Positions 25,978 through 34,308 of a DNA stretch of 64,000 nucleotides are shown piece after piece. The position numbers and the translations under genes were made by a program. Numbering within the stretch: the first letter of the stretch is position 1; every line of letters starts with the position of its first letter. The stretch comes from Streptomyces sp. NRRL S-337 (lineage in GTDB: Bacteria > Actinomycetota > Actinomycetes > Streptomycetales > Streptomycetaceae). The DNA lies in NCBI RefSeq assembly GCF_000720175.1, contig NZ_JOIX01000004.1, forward strand, positions 124,001 to 188,000, read 5' to 3'. The notes beneath the pieces are model-generated. The model did not search any database. It was not told where the DNA came from and saw nothing but the letters and a program-made list of their open reading frames with translations.

Positions 25978-28197
25978 ATGAATGCGCCGTACGACGGTGA
26001 CCGGGGCCGGGGCGCCAATGGCGACCCCATGGGGCCGGTCCCTCCGACGCCCCCGTTCCCCGCGGATCAGGACCCGTACGTCCGGGACGCCTACCGCAAC
26101 GACCCGCACCACGCCCAGGACCCGATGGCCCAGGATCCCGTGAGCGACGCGCGCTACGACCGCGCCGCGCACCCGCCGCCGTCCCCGGGGCAGCCCACCC
26201 AGCCGTTCTACCCGCAGCCCGCGCCCGGGCGGCAGGCGCCCGACCCGCAGGCCTGGGCCGCGCCCCGGACGCCCGCCCCGCAGCGCCCGGACCGGGCCGC
26301 TCCGTACGGTGACGACGCCGCGACGACGCAGTTCATGGGCGTCGATCCCCTGGTCAACGAGGCCGGAAGCGAGCGTCCGGAGCCCGACGCCTTTGCGCAC
26401 CTCTACCGGGACCAGCATCCCTACGATCCCCAGCGCTCCGCCCCGGCCGGCCCGCCCGTCGGGGCGCCGGTGACCGGGGCGGTACCCGGGCCTGAGGCCG
26501 TTCCGCAGCAGACCGCGCCGGAGCCGGAGCCCGCTCCCGTGCCGGCGGCCGGCAAGCCCTCCGGCGGCCGGGCCTCCGGCCTGCTCAAATCCAGCGCGGT
26601 GATGGCCGCCGGCACGATGGTGTCCCGCCTGACCGGCTTCGTCCGCTCGGCGCTGATCGTCGCCGCGCTCGGCGGTGCGGTGCTCGGTGACTCCTGGCAG
26701 GTCGCCTACCAGCTCCCGACGATGATCTTCATCCTGACCATCGGCGGCGGTCTGAACTCCGTCTTCGTGCCGCAGCTGGTGCGCGCGATGAAGGAGGACG
26801 ACGACGGTGGCGAGGCCTACGCCAACCGGCTGCTGACCCTGGTCATCGTGGTGCTCGGGGTGCTGACGGTGCTGGCGGTGGTCGCGGCGCCCCTCCTGGT
26901 GAAACTGGTCTCGTTCGACATCTCCCGGGACCCGGCGGCCAACGAGGTCGCGGTGGCGTTCACCCGCTACTGCGTCCCCACGATCTTCTTCATGGGCCTG
27001 CACGTGGTCATGGGGCAGATCCTCAACGCCCGCGGCCGCTTCGGCGCGATGATGTGGACCCCGGTCCTCAACAACATCGTCATGATCGCCACCTTCGGCC
27101 TCTTCATCTGGGTCTACGGCACGGCGAAGACCTCGCACATCGGTGTCACCACCATCCCCGACGAGGGCATCCGCCTGCTCGGCCTCGGTACCCTCCTCGG
27201 GCTCGTCGTGCAGGCGCTGGCGATGATCCCGTACCTGCGCGACGCCGACTTCAAGCTCCGGCTGCGGTTCGACTGGCGCGGTCACGGCCTGGGCAAGGCC
27301 GCCAAGCTCGCCAAGTGGACCGTGCTCTTCGTGCTCGCCAACCAGGCCGGCGTGCTCGTCGTCACCCAGCTCTCCACCTGGGCCGGCAACACCGCCGACC
27401 AGCAGGGACACCCGGGCACCGGCTTCATCTCCTACGCCAGCGCCCAGCTGATCTGGAACATGCCGCAGGCGATCATCACCGTCTCCGTCATGGCGGCGCT
27501 GCTGCCGCGGCTGGCCCGGTCCGCGCACGACGGCGACACCGGCGCCGTCCGGGACGACATGTCACAGGGCCTGCGCACCTCCGCCGTCGCCATCGTCCCG
27601 ATCGCGTTCGGCTTCCTGTCCCTCGGCGTCCCGCTGTGCACCCTGGTCTACGGTTCCTCCGGCGCCGGCGTCCCCATGGGCTACATGCTGATGGGCTTCG
27701 GTATCGGCCTGATCCCGTTCTCGGTGCAGTACGTCGTCCTGCGCGCCTTCTACGCGTACGAGGACACCCGGACCCCCTTCTACAACACGGTGATCGTCGC
27801 TGCCGTCAACGCCGCCGCCTCCGGGCTCTGCTTCCTGGTCCTGCCGGCCCGCTGGGCCGTGGTGGGTATGGCGGCCTCCTACGGCCTGGCGTACATCATC
27901 GGCGTCGGGGTCGCCTGGCAGCGGCTGAGCAGGCGGATGGACGGTGACCTCGACACGGCGCACGTCGTCCGGACCTACGCGCGGCTGGCCGGCGCCAGCA
28001 TCCCGGCCACGATCGTCTCCGGCGTCCTGGTGTACGCGATCATGCAGACGCTGGGCAGCGGGTTCATCGGCTCCCTGGCCGCGCTGATCGCCGGCGCCGC
28101 CGCCCTTCTGGCCGTGTTCTACGTCGCCGCACGCAAAATGCGCATCGAGGAAATGAACGCCCTGGTCGGCATGGTCCGGTCAAAGCTTGGGCGCTGA
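25978..28197 (+). CDS. murJ: Lipid II flippase MurJ
   Basis: A 739-residue member of the MVF/MviN family, which flips lipid II across the membrane. Residues 1-200 are a Pro/Ala/Asp-rich cytoplasmic extension typical of actinobacteria; about fourteen membrane segments follow. Family motifs include GTMVSRLTGFVRSALIVAAL, IFILTIGGGLNSVFVPQLVR and RAFYAYEDTRTPFYNT. The ATG at 25978 follows GAGGTGGGGC. Unlike mycobacterial MviN it ends soon after the last membrane helix; the pseudokinase part is encoded by the next gene. Confidence 0.95.
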   Translation: MNAPYDGDRGRGANGDPMGPVPPTPPFPADQDPYVRDAYRNDPHHAQDPMAQDPVSDARYDRAAHPPPSPGQPTQPFYPQPAPGRQAPDPQAWAAPRTPAPQRPDRAAPYGDDAATTQFMGVDPLVNEAGSERPEPDAFAHLYRDQHPYDPQRSAPAGPPVGAPVTGAVPGPEAVPQQTAPEPEPAPVPAAGKPSGGRASGLLKSSAVMAAGTMVSRLTGFVRSALIVAALGGAVLGDSWQVAYQLPTMIFILTIGGGLNSVFVPQLVRAMKEDDDGGEAYANRLLTLVIVVLGVLTVLAVVAAPLLVKLVSFDISRDPAANEVAVAFTRYCVPTIFFMGLHVVMGQILNARGRFGAMMWTPVLNNIVMIATFGLFIWVYGTAKTSHIGVTTIPDEGIRLLGLGTLLGLVVQALAMIPYLRDADFKLRLRFDWRGHGLGKAAKLAKWTVLFVLANQAGVLVVTQLSTWAGNTADQQGHPGTGFISYASAQLIWNMPQAIITVSVMAALLPRLARSAHDGDTGAVRDDMSQGLRTSAVAIVPIAFGFLSLGVPLCTLVYGSSGAGVPMGYMLMGFGIGLIPFSVQYVVLRAFYAYEDTRTPFYNTVIVAAVNAAASGLCFLVLPARWAVVGMAASYGLAYIIGVGVAWQRLSRRMDGDLDTAHVVRTYARLAGASIPATIVSGVLVYAIMQTLGSGFIGSLAALIAGAAALLAVFYVAARKMRIEEMNALVGMVRSKLGR

Positions 28198-28304
28198 TTG
28201 AGCACAACCATCGACTGCCACCGTGTGTCGTGCATAGTGGCGGACTGTGGGCACAATTGTCTTGGCTCATTGAGCCTGCAACGGATGGGGAGGCAGGAAC
28301 GACG

Positions 28305-30017
28305 GTGGCGGAACGGAGCACGGCTGCCGTCGACGTGGCCGACACGAGCGGCGAAGAGCCGCTGACCGCCAAGGCGGGCAAGGCCACGGACGACGGTGCT
28401 AAGGCCGAGAAGGTATCCGGCAGGGACACGGACGTCGCACGCACCGACGAGACGCGTGCGGCGGACGAGGCCCAGCCACCGGAACTGCACAGCGGCCACA
28501 AGCTCGCCAGACGCTACCGCCTCGAAGAGTGCGTCACCCGTCTGGACGGATTCAGCAGCTGGCGTGCGGTCGACGAAAAGCTGCGCCGCGCCGTCGGCGT
28601 ACACATCCTGCCCGCCGACCATCCGAGGGCCCGGCCGGTGCTCTCCGCGGCCCGTTCCTCGGCGCTGCTCGGCGACCCCCGATTCGTCCAGGTCCTGGAC
28701 GCCGTCGAGGAGAACGACCTCGTCTACGTCGTCCATGAGTGGCTTCCCGACGCCACCGAGCTGGCCACCCACCTCGCCAACGGCCCCCTGGAGCCGCACG
28801 AGGCGTACCAGCTCGTCAGCCAGGTCTCCCAGGCCATGGCCGCCGCACACCGCGAGGGCCTGGCCCACCTCCGCATCACCCCCAGCTCGGTGCTGCGGAC
28901 GGAATCCGGGCAGTACCGCATCCGCGGCCTGGCCGTCATGGCCGCGCTCCGCGGCATCACCTGCGAGCACCCGCAGCGCACGGACACCGAGGCGATCGGG
29001 GCACTGCTGTACGCCGCACTCACCCAGCGCTGGCCGTACGAGAACGACGCGCACGGCCTGACCGGGCTGCCGAAGGGCGTCGGGCTGATCGCGCCCGACC
29101 AGGTGCGCGCCGGTGTCCACCGCGGCCTCTCCGAGCTCGCCATGCGCGCGCTGATCAACGACGGCGCCACGGCCTCCCGCCAGGAGCAGCCGTGCACCAC
29201 GCCTGAGGAGCTGGCCAAGGCGGTCGCGGCGATGCCCCGTATCCGGCCCCCGGAGACCGCGTTCACCACACCCCCGCCGTACCAGCGCACGGGCTACCAG
29301 CAGGGCAGCTACCGGCAGACGGCATCCCACAACGCCCAGCCGGGCCGGCCGACCCAAGCGGTCCCCACGCCACCGCCCCCGCTCCAGAGCCGTACCGGTC
29401 GGGCCCTGAAGTGGTCCGTCTCCGCGCTGCTCATCGCGGCGCTGGGCCTGGGCAGCTGGCAGCTCGCGGACACCCTGCTCAAGCGCGAGAAGGACCAGGA
29501 GGATCCGGGGAACTCGCAGTCGCAGGGCGGCAGCAAGAAGAAGAAGCCTTCGGAGCCCCTGGCGATCCAAAGTGCCACGGAGTTCTCTCCGCTGGCCTCT
29601 GCTTTTTCCGGCAACGAGGCGTCGAACGTGACGGACGGCAATCCCTCGACGGCCTGGGTGACCGGCCGTTTCCAGGGCTGGCCGAACTTCGGGAACCTGC
29701 CGGCCCGCAAGGACGGCAGCGGCATCGTCATAGACCTCGGAAGCGCCAAGGACGTCTCCGGTGTAGAGGTCACCATGTACCGTCCGGGCCAGACGGTGGA
29801 GGTTCTGGCAGCGGCACCGTCCGCGTCGAACCCGACGGCGCTCAGTGACTTCTCGCGGCGGCTCTCCAAGCCGGCGAAGGCCGGTGAGAAGCTGACGGTG
29901 AAGCTGGACAAGGCCGTCAAGGCACGCTACGTGCTGGTGCACATCACGGAGCTGCCGAGCGACGGCGTCTCGGACTGGTTCCGCGGCGGGATCTCCGAGA
30001 TCAAGATGACGGGCTGA
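28305..30017 (+). CDS. Membrane pseudokinase with discoidin-like domain
   Basis: A protein of about 570 residues with a Ser/Thr-kinase-like domain (after GHKLARRYRLEECVTRLDGF), a Pro-rich linker, one membrane segment (KWSVSALLIAALGLGSWQL) and an extracellular discoidin/F5-8-type domain (EFSPLASAFSGNEASNVTDG). Key kinase residues are missing: VAIK-type Lys is replaced in VGVHIL, HRDLKPxN reads HLRITPSSV, and DFG is not recognisable, so it should be catalytically dead. The layout equals the C-terminal half of mycobacterial MviN, where the pseudokinase binds an FHA protein to restrain MurJ. I prefer GTG 28305 after GGAGGCAGGAACG; an upstream ATG at 28230 is possible. Confidence 0.85.
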   Translation: MAERSTAAVDVADTSGEEPLTAKAGKATDDGAKAEKVSGRDTDVARTDETRAADEAQPPELHSGHKLARRYRLEECVTRLDGFSSWRAVDEKLRRAVGVHILPADHPRARPVLSAARSSALLGDPRFVQVLDAVEENDLVYVVHEWLPDATELATHLANGPLEPHEAYQLVSQVSQAMAAAHREGLAHLRITPSSVLRTESGQYRIRGLAVMAALRGITCEHPQRTDTEAIGALLYAALTQRWPYENDAHGLTGLPKGVGLIAPDQVRAGVHRGLSELAMRALINDGATASRQEQPCTTPEELAKAVAAMPRIRPPETAFTTPPPYQRTGYQQGSYRQTASHNAQPGRPTQAVPTPPPPLQSRTGRALKWSVSALLIAALGLGSWQLADTLLKREKDQEDPGNSQSQGGSKKKKPSEPLAIQSATEFSPLASAFSGNEASNVTDGNPSTAWVTGRFQGWPNFGNLPARKDGSGIVIDLGSAKDVSGVEVTMYRPGQTVEVLAAAPSASNPTALSDFSRRLSKPAKAGEKLTVKLDKAVKARYVLVHITELPSDGVSDWFRGGISEIKMTG

Positions 30018-30142
30018 GCAGCAGCGGGCGAGCGGCCGAAACGGGGCGCTCGCCCGCTGATCAACGCCCCTCGGCACATTTACTTTCCCCACCCGGCGGG
30101 CTTCAATGGGACCGAGATCAGGCAGCTACGGCCGGGGGGCCC

Positions 30143-30838
30143 GTGTCCACCGACAGCGACAAGGCTTCGACACCAACCGACGCCGATCTCCTTGCGCTGC
30201 ATGTGAAAGGCGACCCCGAGGCATTCGGGGAGATCGTCCGACGCCATCGCGACCGGCTCTGGGCCGTGGCGCTGCGCACTCTCGGTGATCGTGAGGAAGC
30301 CGCGGACGCCGTACAGGACGCCTTGGTCTCCGCCTACCGCGCGGCTCACACCTTCCGAGGGCAGTCCGCAGTGACGACCTGGCTGCACCGCATCACGGTC
30401 AATGCCTGCCTGGACCGGGCCCGCAAAGCCGCCTCCCGGCGCACCTCGCCCGTTGCCGACACCGAGCGGCTGGAGCAACTCCTCGAACCCGAGGAGTCCG
30501 CCGCGATCCCCGCCGAGCGCCAGGACCTGCACCGCGAGCTGCTCCGTGCCCTGCGCACCCTCCCCGAGGAACAGCGCGCCGCTCTGGTCCTCGTCGACAT
30601 GCAGGGCTACCCCGTCGCCGAGGCAGCCGCGATCCTCGACATCCCGACCGGAACGGTGAAGAGCCGCTGCGCACGCGGCCGTGCCCGCCTCCTCCCCTTG
30701 GTCACCCATCTGCGGGCTGACGGCGGGGGTAGCAACCCGGCGAGCGGGGGAAGGAACCGGGCGCAGGGGACATCCGTCCCACCGACGGCAGGACCGAAGG
30801 ACACAGGTGCCGTGAAGGGCGGAGGTGGGCGAGCGTGA
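30143..30838 (+). CDS. sigM: ECF sigma factor (SigM-like)
   Basis: A 231-residue group 4 sigma factor. Region 2 spans about residues 25-92 (DPEAFGEIVRRHRDRLWAVA, DREEAADAVQDALVSAYRAA) and region 4 about 130-180 (LPEEQRAALVLVDMQGYPVA, ending IPTGTVKSRCARGRARL). About 45 disordered residues follow. It occupies the place of mycobacterial sigM, between the MurJ/pseudokinase genes and the thioredoxin genes. The GTG at 30143 follows GGGGGGCCC. The last four bases overlap the start of the anti-sigma gene, so the two are translationally coupled. Confidence 0.92.
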   Translation: MSTDSDKASTPTDADLLALHVKGDPEAFGEIVRRHRDRLWAVALRTLGDREEAADAVQDALVSAYRAAHTFRGQSAVTTWLHRITVNACLDRARKAASRRTSPVADTERLEQLLEPEESAAIPAERQDLHRELLRALRTLPEEQRAALVLVDMQGYPVAEAAAILDIPTGTVKSRCARGRARLLPLVTHLRADGGGSNPASGGRNRAQGTSVPPTAGPKDTGAVKGGGGRA

Positions 30839-31812
30839 CGTCGACGACCGGCACAGGTGAGCACCCGGAGGTCTCCGAGATCTCCGACCTCACGGACGGG
30901 CTGCTCTCCCCCTCGCGCAGCGCGGATGTGCGCGCCCACCTTGCCGGCTGCGCGCTGTGCGCGGACGTCTACGCCTCCCTGGAGGAGATCCGCCGGATGC
31001 TCGGCAGGCTCCCCGGTCCGACGCGCATGCCGACTGAGGTGGCGGGGCGTATCGATGCCGCCCTCGCGGCCGAGGCACTTCTCAATGCCACCGTTCCGGG
31101 CTCCGCGACGCATGTTTCACGTGAAACAGCGACCCGTGAAACGGCGGCTCGTGCCACGACGACCCGTGAAACGACCGCCCGCCCCGTTTCTGTTTCACGT
31201 GAAACCGAGCCCGAGGTACCTACCCGCAGCACACCGATCACCCGCCCCGCCGGGCGTCCCACTGCTGGTTCCGCCGGGCCGGGCCGACACACACGCGGCG
31301 GCCGGGCCTCCCGCGCACGCCGCTGGCCGCGGGTGCTGCTCGGCACCGCAGCGGCAGCGGCCGTCCTCAGCGTCGGCGGCCTGCTCCTGCAGAACGCCGC
31401 CATGGACGGTACGCAGGCCGGGCCCAGCCGGACCACGGCGACCCACGAGAAGGGGTCAGGCAATGCTGCCGGCCTGACCGCCGCCAATCTCGGTTCCCAC
31501 GTCCACGCCCTGCTGGCCACCAAGGGCTCACACAAATCGCCGGGCATCGGTGCCCGCAGCTCTCCCGAGACCCCGCTGCGGGGCAACGCCGACACCATTC
31601 CGTCCTGCGTCCGCCACGGCATCGGCCGCCCTGAGGCCCCGATCGCCTCCAGCCACACCCGCTATCAGGGCAAGGACGCCTTTCTGGTCGTGCTGCCGGA
31701 CCCGGCGGACGTCAAGCGTGTCTCGGCGTACGTGGTCTCGTCCTCCTGTGTCTCCGCCACGCCGCCGGCACCCGGAAAGGTTCTGCTGGCGCACTCGTAC
31801 CCGCGAGATTGA
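30835..31812 (+). CDS. Zinc-finger anti-sigma factor of SigM type
   Basis: A 325-residue membrane anti-sigma factor. The N-terminal ZAS domain has HLAGCALCADVY (HxxxCxxC), which binds zinc and the sigma factor. A linker at about residues 94-130 is built from RET repeats encoded by parS-derived DNA. One membrane segment (WPRVLLGTAAAAAVLSVGGL) precedes a 130-residue extracellular domain containing Cys and RYQGKDAFLVVLPD. The GTG start overlaps the sigM stop (GTGA). Two perfect parS sites lie inside the gene. A role in sequestering the adjacent sigma factor follows from family and position. Confidence 0.9.
   Translation: MTSTTGTGEHPEVSEISDLTDGLLSPSRSADVRAHLAGCALCADVYASLEEIRRMLGRLPGPTRMPTEVAGRIDAALAAEALLNATVPGSATHVSRETATRETAARATTTRETTARPVSVSRETEPEVPTRSTPITRPAGRPTAGSAGPGRHTRGGRASRARRWPRVLLGTAAAAAVLSVGGLLLQNAAMDGTQAGPSRTTATHEKGSGNAAGLTAANLGSHVHALLATKGSHKSPGIGARSSPETPLRGNADTIPSCVRHGIGRPEAPIASSHTRYQGKDAFLVVLPDPADVKRVSAYVVSSSCVSATPPAPGKVLLAHSYPRD
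31114..31127. other. parS site (inside anti-sigma gene)
   Basis: Perfect GTTTCACGTGAAAC, in frame as VSRET. Its right half starts the 15-bp tandem repeat described next. Confidence 0.93.
31120..31179. repeat. 15-bp tandem repeat seeded by parS half-site
   Basis: Four consecutive 15-bp units begin with CGTGAAAC or a close variant (31120, 31135, 31150, 31165) and encode RETAT, RETAA, RATTT and RETTA. Three of four units keep the exact right half of parS. Confidence 0.8.
31192..31205. other. parS site (inside anti-sigma gene)
   Basis: Second perfect GTTTCACGTGAAAC in this gene, 78 bp from the first, again read as VSRET. Confidence 0.93.
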
Positions 31813-31841
31813 AACGACGAGTAGTGCGCTGTGACACTCCG

Positions 31842-31867
31842 GGAATGCACGCCCCGTAGGATCCGTT
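31842..31867 (+). promoter_or_regulatory. SigR-type promoter of trxB-trxA
   Basis: GGAAT (31842-31846), exactly 18 bp, then GTT (31865-31867): a full match to the GGAAT-N18-GTT SigR consensus. It is 61 bp upstream of the trxB GTG. S. coelicolor trxBA is a classic SigR disulfide-stress target, so this is very likely its promoter here. Confidence 0.85.
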
Positions 31868-31927
31868 GGGTGGGGTGAGAGTTCCGAGAGCCCCAGCAAG
31901 CAGTCGGCAGAGACAAGGAAGACACCC

Positions 31928-32902
31928 GTGAGCGACGTCCGCAACGTGATCATCATCGGCTCCGGGCCCGCGGGCTACACCGCAGCGCTCTACACCGCCC
32001 GCGCGTCCCTGAAGCCGCTGGTCTTCGAAGGTGCCGTCACCGCCGGAGGCGCGCTGATGAACACCACCGACGTGGAGAACTTCCCCGGATTCCGCGACGG
32101 CATCATGGGGCCGGACCTCATGGACAACATGCGCGCCCAGGCCGAGCGCTTCGGCGCCGAGCTGGTGCCCGACGACATCGTCTCGGTCGACCTCAGCGAG
32201 GACATCAAGACGGTCACCGACACCGCCGGCAATGTGCACCGCGCGAAGGCGGTCATCGTCAGCACCGGCTCGCAGCACCGCAAGCTCGGTCTGCCCCGTG
32301 AGGACGAGCTCTCCGGTCGTGGCGTGTCCTGGTGCGCCACCTGCGACGGGTTCTTCTTCAAGGACCAGGACATCGCCGTCATCGGTGGCGGCGACACCGC
32401 GATGGAGGAGGCCACCTTCCTCTCGCGGTTCGCCAAGTCGGTCACGGTCGTCCACCGCCGCGACACCCTCCGTGCCAGCAAGGCGATGCAGGAGCGCGCC
32501 TTCGCCGACCCGAAGATCAAGTTCGTCTGGGACAGCGAGGTCGCCGAGATCCACGGCGAGAGCAAGCTCTCCGGACTGACCCTGCGCAACCTCAGGAGCG
32601 GAGAGCCCTCGGAGCTCCCCGTCACCGGTCTCTTCATCGCGATCGGCCACGACCCGCGCACCGAGCTCTTCAAGGGCCAGCTCAACCTCGACGACGAGGG
32701 CTACCTCAAGGTCGACGCGCCCAGCACCCGCACCAACCTGACGGGCGTCTTCGCGGCCGGCGACGTGGTCGACCACACCTACCGCCAGGCGATCACCGCG
32801 GCCGGCACGGGCTGCTCCGCCGCCCTCGACGCCGAGCGGTACCTCGCGGCGCTGGCGGACGGCGAGTCGACCCCCGAGCCCGAGAAGACTCCCGCCGCCT
32901 GA
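31928..32902 (+). CDS. trxB: Thioredoxin reductase
   Basis: A 324-residue FAD/NADPH enzyme that reduces thioredoxin. The FAD-binding motif [20 protein letters not shown] is at the N-terminus, the redox pair is Cys136/Cys139 in WCATCDG, and the NADPH-binding motif is [32 protein letters not shown] closes the FAD site. The GTG at 31928 follows ACAAGGAAG. It is driven by the SigR-type promoter 61 bp upstream and is followed by trxA 45 bp later. Confidence 0.97.
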   Translation: MSDVRNVIIIGSGPAGYTAALYTARASLKPLVFEGAVTAGGALMNTTDVENFPGFRDGIMGPDLMDNMRAQAERFGAELVPDDIVSVDLSEDIKTVTDTAGNVHRAKAVIVSTGSQHRKLGLPREDELSGRGVSWCATCDGFFFKDQDIAVIGGGDTAMEEATFLSRFAKSVTVVHRRDTLRASKAMQERAFADPKIKFVWDSEVAEIHGESKLSGLTLRNLRSGEPSELPVTGLFIAIGHDPRTELFKGQLNLDDEGYLKVDAPSTRTNLTGVFAAGDVVDHTYRQAITAAGTGCSAALDAERYLAALADGESTPEPEKTPAA

Positions 32903-32947
32903 CCCGCGGCCCAGCTTTCCCACCACCCACCCAATAAGGAGATTGCC

Positions 32948-33274
<327 letters not shown>

Positions 33275-33289
33275 GTCACCTCCTCGTCT

Positions 33290-33303
33290 GTTTCACGTGA
33301 AAC
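33290..33303. other. parS site (after trxA, 1)
   Basis: Perfect GTTTCACGTGAAAC; its last three bases are also the first of the trxA terminator stem. Confidence 0.93.
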
Positions 33304-33334
33304 GGGCCCGTTCCTCACCGAGGACGGGCCCGTT
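33301..33334. terminator. Hairpin terminator after trxA
   Basis: AACGGGCCCG-T-TCCTC pairs with GAGGACGGGCCCGTT through a stem with one bulged T and a short loop. It overlaps one parS and is followed 4 bp later by another. Confidence 0.75.
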
Positions 33335-33338
33335 CTCC

Positions 33339-33352
33339 GTTTCACGTGAAAC
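33339..33352. other. parS site (after trxA, 2)
   Basis: Perfect GTTTCACGTGAAAC immediately after the hairpin. Confidence 0.93.
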
Positions 33353-33360
33353 AGAGCTCG

Positions 33361-33374
33361 GTTTCACGTGAAAC
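33361..33374. other. parS site (after trxA, 3)
   Basis: Perfect GTTTCACGTGAAAC, 22 bp from the previous site, the same spacing as the pair at 14871/14893. Confidence 0.93.
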
Positions 33375-33382
33375 ATCGTGCG

Positions 33383-34000
33383 CTACAACGGCCGCAGGGC
33401 AGGCTCCTTCTGGACGGCGCCCAGCAGACGGTCGAGCGCCATCTCCACATCTTCCTTCCACGAGATCGTGGTCCTCAGCTCAAGGCGCAGCCGCGGGAAG
33501 CGGGGATGGGGGCGTACGGTCTTGAAGCCCACCGCGAGGAGATGGTTGGCGGGGAGCACACAGGCCGGCTCGGTCCAGCGGGCATCGCCGAACGCCTCGA
33601 TCGCCTTGAACCCTCGCTGGGTGAGGTCCTTGGCGACCGTCTGGACCATGACCCGCCCCAGCCCCTGGCCCTGGTATCCGGGCGTCAGCCATGCGGTGAG
33701 CAGCTGCACCGCGTCCGGCGATACGGGACTGGTCGAGAAGGCGGTCGAGCGCGGCACATAGGCCGGCGGGGCGTACATCACGAATCCCACCGGCACCTCA
33801 TCGACATAGACCACCCGCCCGCAGGATCCCCACTCCAGCAGGACCGCCGAGATCCAGGCTTCCTTCTCCAGCTCGGGACGTCCCGCCTTTACCGCGGCCT
33901 CGCCGCTGACGGGGTCGAGCTCCCAGAAGACACAGGAGCGGCAGCGCTTGGGGAGATCCGGAAGGTTGTCCAGCGTGAGCGGTACGAGCCGACGGCCCAT
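33383..34000 (-). CDS. GNAT-family N-acetyltransferase
   Basis: A 205-residue protein with the acetyl-CoA-binding motif of GNAT enzymes, TPGYQGQGLGRVMVQ, and an N-terminal CRSCVFWELDP containing Cys20 and Cys23. This fits the GNAT protein found between trxA and parB in Streptomyces. In mycobacteria the trxC-parB interval instead carries cwlM and an unrelated gene. Substrate unknown. The ATG at 33998-34000 follows GTGAGGACC. It converges with trxA across a spacer holding three parS sites and a terminator. Confidence 0.88.
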   Translation of the reverse strand: MGRRLVPLTLDNLPDLPKRCRSCVFWELDPVSGEAAVKAGRPELEKEAWISAVLLEWGSCGRVVYVDEVPVGFVMYAPPAYVPRSTAFSTSPVSPDAVQLLTAWLTPGYQGQGLGRVMVQTVAKDLTQRGFKAIEAFGDARWTEPACVLPANHLLAVGFKTVRPHPRFPRLRLELRTTISWKEDVEMALDRLLGAVQKEPALRPL

Positions 34001-34146
34001 GGAACCAGGTCCTCACTTCTCTCGCCTGCCGCACCACGCAGTGCCGTCCGCACGGCGGGCTCCCTGAGCAGACCACCAACGAACCCTCCGACGGCTGCCA
34101 GGCCGAAGCCCGCTGCCAGCATTCCGGTGCGGCTCACCGATCGCAT
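33889..34146 (-). CDS. Possible small protein overlapping the GNAT gene
   Basis: An 85-codon reading frame starting at ATG 34144-34146 with an excellent GAGGAGAGG ribosome site. The first 45 residues (SRTGMLAAGFGLAAVGGFVG, then LLREPAVRTALRG) look like a real small protein with one hydrophobic segment. The last 37 codons overlap the GNAT start in another frame and look like shadow sequence, so the true C-terminus is uncertain. It could be a leader peptide coupled to the GNAT gene. Confidence 0.4.
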   Translation of the reverse strand: MRSVSRTGMLAAGFGLAAVGGFVGGLLREPAVRTALRGAAGERSEDLVPWAVGSYRSRWTTFRISPSAAAPVSSGSSTPSAARPR

Positions 34147-34244
34147 GGCCCTCTCCTCGATGTGAGGTGTCTCCACGTGGATGCGTGCCATACCCGAACG
34201 CATCGTATCCACCCTTTACGGGCACGGGTAGCGCGAGAGAGCAA

Positions 34245-34290
34245 AGGGCGGACCGTGTTCCGGTATGGACTCCGGAACACGGCCCGCCCT
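34245..34290. terminator. Hairpin terminator after parB
   Basis: A stem of about 18 bp with one mismatch (AGGGCGGACCGTGTTCCGG against CCGGAACACGGCCCGCCCT), 19 bp downstream of the parB stop on the minus strand. Confidence 0.82.
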
Positions 34291-34308
34291 GGAGCCGTAG
34301 GCGTCAGC

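Noticed and set aside
28264..28276. GGCTCATTGAGCC palindrome upstream of the pseudokinase gene as an operator
   Set aside because: Too short and unlinked to any recognisable promoter or regulator to report as a feature.
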